Assembly (NCBI RefSeq): GCF_025961575.1
Contig: NZ_JAOQNX010000005.1
Coordinates: 124,001 to 188,000 of the forward strand
DNA length: 64,000 bases
Direction of reading: 5' to 3'
DNA from: Rhodoblastus acidophilus
GTDB lineage: Bacteria; Pseudomonadota; Alphaproteobacteria; Rhizobiales; Beijerinckiaceae
A program made the translations under genes and the position numbers. Below, in pieces: positions 8,583 through 17,328 of this stretch (position 1 is its first letter; every line of letters begins with the position of its first letter). The notes beneath the pieces are model-generated. The model was not told the origin of the DNA. It saw only the letters and a program-made list of their open reading frames with translations, and made no database searches.

Positions 8583-11405
8583 TCAGGGACATGCGCTGGC
8601 GAGGAGATGGCTTTTCGCGTGGTGCGGAACGTCATTTTCGGGCTTTGCGCGAGAAAACAGCGCCGCGAATTGCGCGAACGGCTCGGCCGGCATGGCGCGG
8701 GCGAACAAATAGCCCTGGTAGACGCGACAGCCCCGGTCCGCCAGAAAGGCGCGCTGCTCCTCGGTCTCCACGCCCTCGGCGATGACCGAGAGCCCGAGCG
8801 TCTCGCCGAGCGCAATGATCGTCTCGGCGATGGCGGCGTCGTTGGGGTCGGAGATGACGTCCCTGACAAAGCTCTTGTCGATCTTGAGCTGGTCGATGGG
8901 AAGCCGCTTCAGATAGGACAGCGACGAATATCCGGTGCCGAAATCGTCGAGCGAAAAGCGGATGCCGAGATCGCGCAGCACGCTCATCTTGGCGATGACC
9001 TCTTCGATCCTGGAGATTTCAAAACTTTCGGTGACCTCCAGCTTGAGGAGGCGCGGATCGGCGCCGGTTCGCTCCACCGCTGTTCTGACGCGTTCGACAA
9101 AGCCGTGATGATGCAGCTGCACGCCGCTGACGTTGACCGCAAGCGTCAAATGCGCCAGCGCCGGAGACTTCGCCCATTCGACCAGCTGGCGGCAGGCGGA
9201 TTCGAGCACGGCGTCTCCGAGCGGGATCATCAGCCCCGAGTTTTCGGCGACCTCGACGACCTCGACCGGCGAGGGCGCGTCGCGATCCGCGCGCGGCCAA
9301 CGCAACAACGCCTCCGCGCCGACGAGCCGTCCCTCGTCGTCGACCTGCGGCTGGTAATGGAGGAGGATGTTGTTCCGGGCGATGTCCTCCCTGAGCGCCG
9401 CTTCGATGGCGGCGCGCGCCTCGATCAGCTTCTGCATCGCCGGGTCGAAGAAGCGCACGGCGTTGCGTCCCGACGTCTTCGCGTCATACATGGCCATATC
9501 CGCCCATTTGAGCAGATCGTCCATGCTTTGCCCGTCGTCGTGGAACAGGGCGACGCCAATGCTCGCCGTGCAGCGGAAGCTGTGACCGTCGAGATTTTGC
9601 GGTTCGGCAAGGCTGGCGATGATGGTCTCGGCGATCGCTTCCGCCTGAAGCGCCGCGCCGGCGATGTCGGATGCGCCCAGATCGGTCAGGAGCACCACGA
9701 ATTCGTCGCCGCCGAAACGCGAGACGGTGTCGCCATCGCTCACGCAACGGAGCAGGCGCGCCGCCGATTGTTTCAGCAGCAGGTCGCCCTTGTGGTGGCC
9801 GAGCGTGTCGTTCAGCCTCTTGAACTGGTCGAGGTCGACGAACAGAAGCGCCGCATGGGTCCTCAGGTCCCGGCACTGCGCCATGGCCTGGCGCGCGCGC
9901 TCGACCAGGATGGTTCGATTGGGCAGGCCGGTCAGCTGGTCATAGAACGCCAGCGACCGGATTTTCGCCTCGGCTTCCTTTCGTTCGGACAGGTCGTAAT
10001 AGGTCTTGACGTAATGCGAGTGGCCGCCGGTCTCGTCCTGCACGGCCGAAACCGTCAACCATCGCGGGATCGCCCCGCCGCTTCTCGTTCGCAGCCAGAC
10101 TTCGCCTTGCCATCGGCCCGAGAACTCGCACGCCTCGATAATTTCCGCGTAAAGGCTCGTGGTGTCGCTTTGCGAATTGAACGAAGCGGTCGATTGGCCG
10201 ACGAGATCGTCGGGGGCATAGCCGGTCAACTCGCTGAAGGTCCTGTTGGCCCTGAGAATCCTGTGACGGGCGTCGGTGACGACCATGCCCTCCTGCGACT
10301 CGAAGGCCGTTGCGGCGATGCGAAGATCCGAATTGGTTTCCTTGAGGGCGCGGGTCTTGCGGCGCAAATCTTCTTCCAGCGCCTTGCGCAACGCGATTTC
10401 TTCGGAAAGGGCGGTGTTGTGTTGCGACAATTCGTGACGGCGGCGATCGGATTCAGCGAAATCGCTTTTCAATTGCGCGGCGCGCCGGCGCTGTCGCTCA
10501 AAGCCGATCGCCATCAGGAACAAGGCGGCGGCAAAGGCGGCGAGATAGAGCGCATAGGCCGGGGGCGCGCCGCCGCCATAGGCCGCCGCCGCCGAGGTGA
10601 GCGTCACCAGCGACAGGGGCGCGCCGTTGATCGGCGTCCGCAGCGCCAGCATGTCCTCGACAGACTTGCGGTCGGAGACAGCGGGCGTGAGCCGGTTCGC
10701 GGGCAGTTCCGCCAGGGACCTTTCGACAAGTTCGAAATTCGCCTTCGCCTCGCGCGGCGACAGCGCGTGGCCGCCGTCTCCGATCAGCAGGAATTCGTGA
10801 TAGCCGCCCGCGCTGTCCTCCGCTTCGATCAGCAGTTTTGAGAGAACTTTCAGGTCGGCCGTTGTCGTGATCGCGCCGACGAGAGTGTTCTTAAAGAAAA
10901 CCGGCGCCACGACCTCGATGGTCCAGTTCCGCGCGTTGATCTGCGGCCTCTGGACGGTCTGGGGGATCTCGACGATCTCGGGCGTCGCGCCATCGCCGAC
11001 AGAGGCGACGAAAGCCCCGTCGATCCTGGCGAAGCCGATGTGGCGGAGGAAGGCGTCGCCGCGCAAGGAGATGCGCTCGATGGTCTTCTGGAAGCGCTGT
11101 TCGATGAAGCTGACGTTGGCGTTCAAACCGTAGCGCGGCGACATGCCCAGCGCTTCATTGGTGAGGTAGTCTTCGATCTCGTCGCTGCGGGCAAGCTGCG
11201 TCGCGAGCTTTTCCTGCTCGAACAGGAAATCCTCGACGACGGCGGCGCGGCGCGCGCTGTCGGCGAGCAGGCGCGCGTCGGTGGCGGCGCGCAACTGGAC
11301 CTGGGTCGAATAGAGCGTCCAGGCCAGAACCAGAACGAACAGCAGAAACCCGCTCGCCATCGCCAGCGGCCAGTGCAGGAGCAGGCTCTGCCGGTTCGGG
11401 ATCAA
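8583..11405 (-). CDS. Membrane PAS-GGDEF-EAL protein
   Basis: 940-residue cyclic-di-GMP enzyme, paralogous to the protein at 5172-7499. Two transmembrane helices (MASGFLLFVLVLAWTLYS and YALYLAAFAAALFLMAIGF) enclose a periplasmic sensor sharing the LGMSxxYGL pattern with its neighbour. A coiled coil then leads to a PAS domain (SEGM-like segment ESQEGMVVTDARHRILRANR, ending in a PAC motif), an intact GGDEF (RFGGDEFVVLL) and an intact EAL domain (GAEALLRW, VTESFEI, SLDDFGTGYSSL, IAEGVETEEQ). The RxxD inhibitory site is absent. I prefer a TTG start at 11405, which has GGAGG nine bases upstream; a TTG at 11426 is also in frame. It is separated from the solute-binding gene by 187 bases and may have its own promoter. 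Confidence 0.92.
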   Translation of the reverse strand: MIPNRQSLLLHWPLAMASGFLLFVLVLAWTLYSTQVQLRAATDARLLADSARRAAVVEDFLFEQEKLATQLARSDEIEDYLTNEALGMSPRYGLNANVSFIEQRFQKTIERISLRGDAFLRHIGFARIDGAFVASVGDGATPEIVEIPQTVQRPQINARNWTIEVVAPVFFKNTLVGAITTTADLKVLSKLLIEAEDSAGGYHEFLLIGDGGHALSPREAKANFELVERSLAELPANRLTPAVSDRKSVEDMLALRTPINGAPLSLVTLTSAAAAYGGGAPPAYALYLAAFAAALFLMAIGFERQRRRAAQLKSDFAESDRRRHELSQHNTALSEEIALRKALEEDLRRKTRALKETNSDLRIAATAFESQEGMVVTDARHRILRANRTFSELTGYAPDDLVGQSTASFNSQSDTTSLYAEIIEACEFSGRWQGEVWLRTRSGGAIPRWLTVSAVQDETGGHSHYVKTYYDLSERKEAEAKIRSLAFYDQLTGLPNRTILVERARQAMAQCRDLRTHAALLFVDLDQFKRLNDTLGHHKGDLLLKQSAARLLRCVSDGDTVSRFGGDEFVVLLTDLGASDIAGAALQAEAIAETIIASLAEPQNLDGHSFRCTASIGVALFHDDGQSMDDLLKWADMAMYDAKTSGRNAVRFFDPAMQKLIEARAAIEAALREDIARNNILLHYQPQVDDEGRLVGAEALLRWPRADRDAPSPVEVVEVAENSGLMIPLGDAVLESACRQLVEWAKSPALAHLTLAVNVSGVQLHHHGFVERVRTAVERTGADPRLLKLEVTESFEISRIEEVIAKMSVLRDLGIRFSLDDFGTGYSSLSYLKRLPIDQLKIDKSFVRDVISDPNDAAIAETIIALGETLGLSVIAEGVETEEQRAFLADRGCRVYQGYLFARAMPAEPFAQFAALFSRAKPENDVPHHAKSHLLASACP

Positions 11406-11644
11406 GCGCTCACACCTCCGAGACAAGGAAGCGTGATCGTCGGAGGAGGCTCACCCTGAAAGTCGCAGCACATTCATTCAATCCACCAGGACCGGCAATG
11501 CATTCAGATTCATTTGCGCGCGCAGACTCGCGCCATCCGCCAGCGTTCTTTTGGCGAGCGCTGTCGCCAAAATACTCCTGGCTGCACTGCAACTTTAGAT
11601 GGAAAGAATTACGGAATGGTTGTGAGGCGGTGAGATGCGCCGTC

Positions 11645-12877
11645 CTATCGCCAGTCCAGCGCCTGACGGGCCATGTCCGCCTTGCGCGCGATCATTTTTT
11701 CCGCGAGCGCCGCGCCGCCGCCATGCGCGGCGACCAGCCGGACGATCGCGGCGTTGGGAATGCGCGTCACCAAGGCGACGGCTTCGCGGAGCTCGGTGGG
11801 GCTCATGTCGCCGAACAGTTTTTTGGCGTGCGGATTGTCCGGGTCGGCGCGCAGGGTTTCGAGTTCCGGCGTGGCGGGGCCGAACGCCTTGCCCTTGGGA
11901 TCGCCTTGCGCCCGGAAGGCGAGGGCGCCGCCGACGTCGAGCGTGATCGTCACGCCCGCCGCCACGCCCTGGTTGTCGCCCAGGAATCCGGCGGCGTCCC
12001 AGTTGGCGGTCCAGGCGTGGACGCCGAACCAGCGCCGCGCCTGCCTGCGCTCGTCGGCGTCGAGTTCGGCGATGGTTTTTTTCTCGAGATCGACGAATTC
12101 GGTGGCGACCTCGCAAGGGTCGGCTGATCGCAGATAGGTCAGCGTCGGCGCGCCCGCGAGCTGGTAGAATTTCGCCGCCAGAACTTCGTTGCGCGCATGC
12201 GCCGGCGATTCCAGCGTCTTGACGTAGAAACGCCGGCCCTCGGCGTCGGCGAAGACGCCGCCGGGATTGCTGCCGAGCCGTCCCCCCACCTTTTGCAGGC
12301 GCGCGGCGTCGATCGAGTCGATGTCGACCAGCGGCGCCGTCCGGCGCACCAGCGCCAGTTGCGCCGGGGTTTCGATGGCGCCTTTTCGCGCGCTGCGAAT
12401 TTCCTTGATCGCCTGTTTCGGCTCCATGCCAAGTTCGACCAGCAGCCGCGCCGCGATCATGCCGGCGCGGCCGAGCCCCCCCTTGCAATGCAGGACGACA
12501 TCGCCGCCGTCGCGCAACAAAGCGCGGATGTCGCGGCCGTGGCTGCGCCAGGCCCATTCAAAGGCGGCGTCGGGGGTGGAAAAATCGGGGATCGGCAGAT
12601 GTTTCCAGTCGAGACCTTTTTCGAGGACCTCGGCGCCGAGATTGGGGACTTTGAGCGACAGGAGTTCGGCCGGCTCGACCAGGGTCACGACCATTCGCGC
12701 GCCGGATGCGGCGATGACGTCGAGATCGGCGCCGAGGTCGCGCGCCCATGCGCCGGAATGCGCGGCGCGGTCGTGCTTGCCGGGACAGAAGGTGACGCCG
12801 ATGCGCCCCAGCTCCGGCCCGGCGCGCACATGGGCGATTTGCAGCGGATGGGTCTGGCTGGTGCGCGGCTTGGTCAC
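11645..12877 (-). CDS. KAP/CDKN3-like phosphatase fused to an atypical kinase-like domain
   Basis: 410-residue cytoplasmic protein with two parts. Residues about 20-180 match the cyclin-dependent-kinase-inhibitor-3 (KAP) branch of dual-specificity phosphatases: GRIGVTFCPGKHD, PIPDFSTPD (likely general acid), catalytic loop HCKGGLGRAG (Cys-x5-Arg complete) and IRSARKGAIETPAQ. Residues about 195-410 form a second domain: GGRLGSNPGGVFAD resembles a glycine-rich nucleotide loop, GRRFYVK supplies a lysine, HARNEVLAAKFYQLAG an acidic helix, HAWTANWDAAGFLGDN a catalytic-loop-like segment and TLDVGGALAFRAQG a metal-loop-like segment. This is the layout of HipA-like or other atypical kinases; I infer the fold from motif order only. 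Start is GTG. It stands alone between c-di-GMP and cytochrome genes. Confidence 0.75.
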   Translation of the reverse strand: MTKPRTSQTHPLQIAHVRAGPELGRIGVTFCPGKHDRAAHSGAWARDLGADLDVIAASGARMVVTLVEPAELLSLKVPNLGAEVLEKGLDWKHLPIPDFSTPDAAFEWAWRSHGRDIRALLRDGGDVVLHCKGGLGRAGMIAARLLVELGMEPKQAIKEIRSARKGAIETPAQLALVRRTAPLVDIDSIDAARLQKVGGRLGSNPGGVFADAEGRRFYVKTLESPAHARNEVLAAKFYQLAGAPTLTYLRSADPCEVATEFVDLEKKTIAELDADERRQARRWFGVHAWTANWDAAGFLGDNQGVAAGVTITLDVGGALAFRAQGDPKGKAFGPATPELETLRADPDNPHAKKLFGDMSPTELREAVALVTRIPNAAIVRLVAAHGGGAALAEKMIARKADMARQALDWR

Positions 12878-12942
12878 GGAGGCGGTCTCGAAAAATTCCG
12901 GAGCGACCCTATCGCAGCCTTGGGCTCAGCGCCAACCTTGGG

Positions 12943-12974
12943 AAAAAGATCGCCCCGCGCGAGGCGGGGCGATC
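12943..12974 (-). terminator. Rho-independent terminator after the cytochrome-porin gene
   Basis: Perfect 11-bp stem GATCGCCCCGC (12948-12958) / GCGGGGCGATC (12964-12974) with a 5-base loop. Read on the minus strand it is followed by TTTTT (12947-12943). It lies 24 bases past the stop codon of the 12999-14453 gene and ends that operon. Confidence 0.9.
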
Positions 12975-12998
12975 GGAGGTCAGCGCTGCAAAAATGCG

Positions 12999-14453
12999 TC
13001 ACCACATGTTCCAGGCGTAAAGCATCAGCGTGTTGTTGTCGCTGGCCTTACGGCCGAAGCCGTCGATATTGGTCGTGCCGCCGTCGAACCGGTTGTAGAT
13101 GGTATAGGACGCGCCGATGCGGGTGTTGTACCAGGGCCAGATTTTTGGGCCGCCGCGCATGAACGGCAGATAGGACACGTCGAAAATCCAGCCGGCCGAA
13201 TTGGGCGAGAAGTTCACGTTATTGTTGAAGGCGATCGCGTCTGGGCTTCCCGTATACTGGAAATAGGCGATTTCGAACGCATATTTGTGGTCATAGACAT
13301 ATTCGGTGCTCAGCTGCAGCGCGCGCAGGTAATTGGTCTGGTTGGCCGTGAAGCCGGCGGCGAGGCTGGCGTCGAGATTCTGGCGCTCGAAAATATAGTT
13401 GGCGCGCAGGGTCACGGCATGCTCGTCGGTGAGCCACTGGTACTGCGAATCGAAGCCGAGGTCGGTCACCTTGTCCGTGCCGAAGCCGAACACGCGGTTG
13501 GGCAGGATGTTGGCCGACATGCCGTAAGTGCCGATCATGAAAGCGTGCTCGCCCCAGACCGGCTCCGCGGCGAGGCGCCAATAGGGCGCGAGGCCGCTGA
13601 TCGTATAGCCGAGGGAGGGCGGGGATTCGCCCATGGTGGTCTGCACGCGCGGCGGCGGCGAGCCATAGGCGCTGACTTCGCCGTAAAACGTGTTGTTGAC
13701 GAAGACGTAAGCGCCGGCGCCCAAAGCCTGGACCGGCCCCATGCTCTCGATCATGGTTGCGGCCGCGGGGGTGGGGGCGAAGGCGGAGGTGAGGAAGGGA
13801 TAGGCCCAGACCGGCGTGGTGTTCCAGGGGTCCTGCATGGTCGGGCGGTTATTGGCGGTGATGCCCCAGAGCACATCCGTATTGTCGAGGGTGAACTGGC
13901 CGGTGTAGCGGACGTCGGCATTGTCCATGCCGAAGTTGCGGGTGAAGCCGTTGCTGTAGCTGAACTGGATGAAGGCGCCGAGGTTTCCGTAGATCTGGCC
14001 GCCGTAATAGATGCTGAGCTGCTGGGCGAGGTCGCCGTAATTGTTCGTGCCATTGTAGCCGCCGGCCTGGCCGCCGGTGACGATGTTGCTGGGATCGGTC
14101 GGCGGCGCGTAGAGGCTCCCGGGCGGCCCGTTATAGCCGCTGTTCAGATGGGTGAAGGTCGCCTGCCACATGAAGGCGATCGGCAGCGGCGGATCGAGCA
14201 GGGCGTTTTCCGTTCCGCTCGCGCCATAGGGGCCGCCGCCGCGCGAAATATAGCCGTTCAGCTTGAAGCGCCGTCCGAACGGGGTGAGCTGCAGGAAGGC
14301 CGTGTGGCAGGTCGAGCAGGTTTGGCCGGTCTGGCGGGCGAAGGAGGGCAGGGCGTCCGCCTTCTCGACCCCGCCGAGGGAAACGACGAGGGCGAGCGGC
14401 GCGGCCAGCGCTGCGGCGCTGCGGAGCTTGGCGATTGCGACCTTCGAGACCAT
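12999..14453 (-). CDS. Cyc2-like monohaem cytochrome c-outer-membrane porin fusion
   Basis: 484-residue exported protein. A signal peptide ending near KADA is followed at once by LPSFARQTGQTCSTCHTAF and LTPFGRRFKLNGY: one CxxCH haem site in the setting known for Cyc2, the outer-membrane iron oxidase of iron-oxidising bacteria, whose family has an N-terminal haem domain plugging a beta-barrel. The remaining roughly 400 residues are rich in alternating aromatic strands with Gly/Asn turns, and the chain ends in AWNMW, an aromatic C-terminus typical of barrel insertion. Length equals that expected for Cyc2 (about 480). It is the last gene of an operon after two dihaem cytochromes and before a strong terminator. 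Iron oxidation is inferred; other extracellular donors, or a relative with a different role, remain possible. Confidence 0.75.
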   Translation of the reverse strand: MVSKVAIAKLRSAAALAAPLALVVSLGGVEKADALPSFARQTGQTCSTCHTAFLQLTPFGRRFKLNGYISRGGGPYGASGTENALLDPPLPIAFMWQATFTHLNSGYNGPPGSLYAPPTDPSNIVTGGQAGGYNGTNNYGDLAQQLSIYYGGQIYGNLGAFIQFSYSNGFTRNFGMDNADVRYTGQFTLDNTDVLWGITANNRPTMQDPWNTTPVWAYPFLTSAFAPTPAAATMIESMGPVQALGAGAYVFVNNTFYGEVSAYGSPPPRVQTTMGESPPSLGYTISGLAPYWRLAAEPVWGEHAFMIGTYGMSANILPNRVFGFGTDKVTDLGFDSQYQWLTDEHAVTLRANYIFERQNLDASLAAGFTANQTNYLRALQLSTEYVYDHKYAFEIAYFQYTGSPDAIAFNNNVNFSPNSAGWIFDVSYLPFMRGGPKIWPWYNTRIGASYTIYNRFDGGTTNIDGFGRKASDNNTLMLYAWNMW

Positions 14454-14548
14454 CCGATCCTTCCCCCTCGATCTCACCTGCGGCGATGGTTTCGCCGTCT
14501 CTGTCCCGAATGCGGCGGGACCTCCGCAGTCACGCTCATGCCCCTGGG

Positions 14549-15145
14549 TCATTCGACATAGCTCAGATAGGACGCGAGCGCGTCGATCTCTTGGGGCGAA
14601 AGGAATTTCGCCACTTTCGGCATGGGATGCGCCGCCTGGCGATAGCCCTCGTTCCACTGGTCGAGCTGCCGCTTGACGTAGATGTAGGAGAGGCCGCCGA
14701 GCCGGGGGATATGGCGCACGCCTTCCGCGTTCGGCCCGTGGCAGACGACGCAGGCGACGACGTTCTGGCTGGGAATCCCGTTCTCGAAAATGTCCCGTCC
14801 GGTCGCGACCAGGGCCTTGTCGCCGTCGTCGGCGGGGCGGGGCGCCTGAGCGGCGAAATATTGGGAGAAGCCGGTGATCAGATCGGGAGTCAGATTGGCC
14901 GAGGCGTTGTGCATGTATTTGCGCGCATAGGGATTGTCGCGCACATGGGCCATGAAGGACTTGAGCTGGTTTTCGATATATTGCGGCCTCTGTCCGGCGA
15001 TGCGCGGCGCGACCATGAAACCCTGGCCGGAGACGCCGTGGCAGAAGGTGCAGTTGCGGATGGGCAGATCGTCCTCCGCGCGCAGCGGGCCGGTCGAAGC
15101 CAGCGTGATCGCCAGGGCCGCAAGATGAAGAGCGAATCGGTTCAT
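14549..15145 (-). CDS. Dihaem cytochrome c, c4 type (B)
   Basis: 198-residue periplasmic electron carrier. Signal peptide up to PLRAED, then two class-I cytochrome domains, each with one haem motif: CTFCH near residue 33 and CVVCH near residue 130. Each domain carries the c4-family pattern after the haem (PRIAGQRPQYIENQL and PRLGGLSYIYVKRQLDQW) and a candidate Met ligand (KYMHN; HPMPKVAKFLSPQEIDALASYL). It lies between another c4-type gene (53-base gap) and the Cyc2-like gene (95-base gap), all in the same direction. In Acidithiobacillus the dihaem c4 protein Cyc1 takes electrons from Cyc2, so a shuttle role for this protein is a reasonable inference. Confidence 0.9.
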   Translation of the reverse strand: MNRFALHLAALAITLASTGPLRAEDDLPIRNCTFCHGVSGQGFMVAPRIAGQRPQYIENQLKSFMAHVRDNPYARKYMHNASANLTPDLITGFSQYFAAQAPRPADDGDKALVATGRDIFENGIPSQNVVACVVCHGPNAEGVRHIPRLGGLSYIYVKRQLDQWNEGYRQAAHPMPKVAKFLSPQEIDALASYLSYVE

Positions 15146-15198
15146 GATCCAAGGTCTCGCGCTTGAACGGTCAATTCCGAAGTGTCAGAGGAACCGGC

Positions 15199-15843
15199 TC
15201 ACTTGAGCGAGCTGACATAGGCGGCGACGGCGGAAATCTGCGCCGGGCTCAGGTTGCGCGCCACCGGCGCCATGATCCCTGAGGAATCCTCGCCGCGCTG
15301 TCCGCGCTCCCGGCCGAAATTGGTCAGGGTCTTGGTCACGTACCAGTAGAGCTGTCCGGCGAGCCGCGGAATCTGCCGGGTTCCGCGCGCGTCCGGACCA
15401 TGGCAGACGGCGCAGGCGGGAATATTGGCGTCGGGAAGCCCCGTTTCGAAAATGCGCTTGCCCAAGGCGGCGCCCTCGGTCGGCCCGCCGCCATGGGGCG
15501 GCGCGTTCAGGCCGCGAAGATAGTCCGCGAGCGGGCGGATCATGCCTGGGCTGACGGCGGTCACCACATTCTGCATGATCGGGTTCACGCGGCGGCCTTC
15601 CTTGAAGGCGTGCAACTGGTTCTCAATGTATTGCGGCTGCTGTCCGGCGAGGCGCGGCATGGTGAAATAGCCGCGAAAGCCCTGTCCGGAGGCCCCGTGG
15701 CAGATCAGGCAATATTCGGCTTTGCTTTCAATGGATTGTCGGGAGATGGGTCCCTTGCCCGCGTCGGCCGCCTGGCCGACGCCGCACAGCGCGAGCGTGA
15801 AGGCGGCGGATTGCACGCCCAATTTGAACCCGTTGGCCCTCAT
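15199..15843 (-). CDS. Dihaem cytochrome c, c4 type (A)
   Basis: 214-residue periplasmic cytochrome, first gene of the operon that ends with the Cyc2-like protein. Signal peptide (FTLALCGVGQAADA), then CLICH near residue 45 and CAVCH near residue 145, each followed by the c4 pattern (PRLAGQQPQYIENQLHAF and PRLAGQLYWYVTKTL) and a Met-containing loop (NPIMQNVV; GIMAPVARNLS). The ATG at 15843 is chosen because GGGGGG lies upstream; an ATG at 15861 has no ribosome site. Paralogous to the genes at 14549 and 16496, which points to local duplication. Divergent from the third copy across a 652-base region that should hold both promoters. Confidence 0.9.
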   Translation of the reverse strand: MRANGFKLGVQSAAFTLALCGVGQAADAGKGPISRQSIESKAEYCLICHGASGQGFRGYFTMPRLAGQQPQYIENQLHAFKEGRRVNPIMQNVVTAVSPGMIRPLADYLRGLNAPPHGGGPTEGAALGKRIFETGLPDANIPACAVCHGPDARGTRQIPRLAGQLYWYVTKTLTNFGRERGQRGEDSSGIMAPVARNLSPAQISAVAAYVSSLK

Positions 15844-16495
15844 ACCGCGCCCCCCGCGCATTTATGGATTGTGATTTCGGTTGTTTTTGCTGGTCCGCCA
15901 GCTGGCGTATTCTTGTTTTTCTCGATCGGACGCAAAGGAAGCAAATACGAACCATAACCTGAGCGATTCGTAAACGGCGTCGCGGCCGATGACAACTGGC
16001 AGGTGGTGTATTGGCGCGCGCTTTTTACTATTTTGATCGATGCGTTGCAAATATGCACCATGAGTCAAGTGTTTAAACTCTTTCCTGGCGTCTGAAGTCT
16101 GAGGGGAATACGGGGTGTGTTTTGTTCAAGCCCTTGTTGTGGAAATAAAATTTTTTGGCATTCACTTGAGGAAGATGGTTTTTTGCGCTGCAGCATGTCT
16201 ATTTTGGCGCTTGTTCCTCTTGGTCGCCTCGTCTTGCCAAGCTGACGGCGGCGCTGTTACAAATCGCTCGGTTGTTGTCGCGATTCCTCAAAAGGAATGC
16301 GGCGGCGCCCAACAAGCCTGAAAACGCAAAGCGCCCTTCGGTCGACAGTCAATCGGGCGTCCGGTCACAGAACAATCAGCCAGGCTTTGCGTCACAGGCA
16401 AGCTTCCGCAGGGGAATCGAGCCGTCATTTCACCGATGGCGCCAATGCGCAGGTTCGTTTTCCTTTGGTGCGAAGAAAGTCGTTCGGGGGGAGAG
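15844..16495. other. Divergent intergenic region between dihaem cytochrome genes
   Basis: 652 bases without a convincing gene, noticeably AT-richer than the surroundings (runs such as TTTTTTGG near 16151). It must contain the promoters of both flanking cytochrome operons. A half FNR-like site (TTTTGATCGATG near 16030) lacks its second arm. No tRNA, terminator or clear full operator was seen. A short ORF at 16115-16321 is not convincing. Confidence 0.6.
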
Positions 16496-17149
16496 ATGGG
16501 AGTCTTCGGTCGCGGGTCGCTGTCTTTGGCGGCTTCTTTCATTGTTCTTTTCGGCGTGGGCGCGGTCCGCGCCGAGAACGGCAAGCCCGCGGCGGTGTCT
16601 CCGCAGGCGGTTCAGGCCAAAACCGCCTTCTGCAAGACCTGTCACGGACAGTCCGGGCAGGGTTTTCTTGGCGTCGAAGCTATTCCGCGGCTCGCGGGAC
16701 AACAGCCCGAGTATATCGCCTATGAACTGACCGCGCTGAAGGAGCATCGCCGCATCGACCCGTTCATGAGCGGGGTCGCCGGCGGCCTGTCGCCGGAGAT
16801 GATCCAGGCGCTGAGCACGCAGTTCAAGGATTTCAATCCGCCGCCGGCTTCGCCGGGGCCGCAGGCGCTGGTCGCCGAGGGCAAGAAAATCTATGAGGAA
16901 GGCGTTCCCAGCGCCGAGGTCCCGCCCTGTTCCGCCTGCCACGGCGAAGACGCCAAGGGCGCCGGCGAGTTTCCGCGCCTTGCCGGCCAGCTTCAGGAAT
17001 ATATGGTCCGCGAACTCGAGGAATGGGACGCCATTCGCGGGCTGGACGCGAAAAATCCCGACAATGCCGCGATCATGTCGCCGATCACCCACAAGCTCAC
17101 CAAGGACCAGAAGAACGCCGTCGCCGCCTATCTCAGCAATCTCAAATAG
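16496..17149 (+). CDS. Dihaem cytochrome c, c4 type (C)
   Basis: 217-residue periplasmic cytochrome on the plus strand, divergent from the Cyc2-like operon. Signal peptide (SLAASFIVLFGVGAVRAE), then CKTCH near residue 46 and CSACH near residue 143, each with the c4 signature (PRLAGQQPEYIAYELTAL and PRLAGQLQEYMVRELEEW) and a Met loop (DPFMSGVAGGLSPEM; AIMSPITHKLT). The ATG at 16496 follows a strong GGGGGGAGAG ribosome site; an earlier in-frame ATG at 16436 would disturb the signal peptide. It precedes the HiPIP-like gene by 179 bases in the same direction and may share transcription with it. Three similar dihaem proteins within 3 kb are unusual. Confidence 0.9.
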   Translation: MGVFGRGSLSLAASFIVLFGVGAVRAENGKPAAVSPQAVQAKTAFCKTCHGQSGQGFLGVEAIPRLAGQQPEYIAYELTALKEHRRIDPFMSGVAGGLSPEMIQALSTQFKDFNPPPASPGPQALVAEGKKIYEEGVPSAEVPPCSACHGEDAKGAGEFPRLAGQLQEYMVRELEEWDAIRGLDAKNPDNAAIMSPITHKLTKDQKNAVAAYLSNLK

Positions 17150-17328
17150 GACCGGCGCCGATTCCCGCATGCGCGGGTTCGATAGCCGCCATGCGCAGGC
17201 GGCGGGCGAATGTTGCACTGCATCAATTTGGATGCGCCGCGCTTCAGCTAAGCTTTCCGAATCATGGGAAGGCGTGCGCGCTTCCGCTCGTCAGCGTGGA
17301 GCGAAGGCGCGCGACGGCGGAGGCTTTC

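Noticed and set aside
16022-16045. Possible FNR site in the cytochrome divergent region
   Set aside because: Only the TTGAT half is present; the second arm does not match ATCAA.
16115-16321. 68-residue plus-strand ORF in the cytochrome divergent region
   Set aside because: Starts at GTG without a clear ribosome site, has no recognisable product and covers a promoter region; an internal ATG at 16175 has its only possible ribosome site too close.
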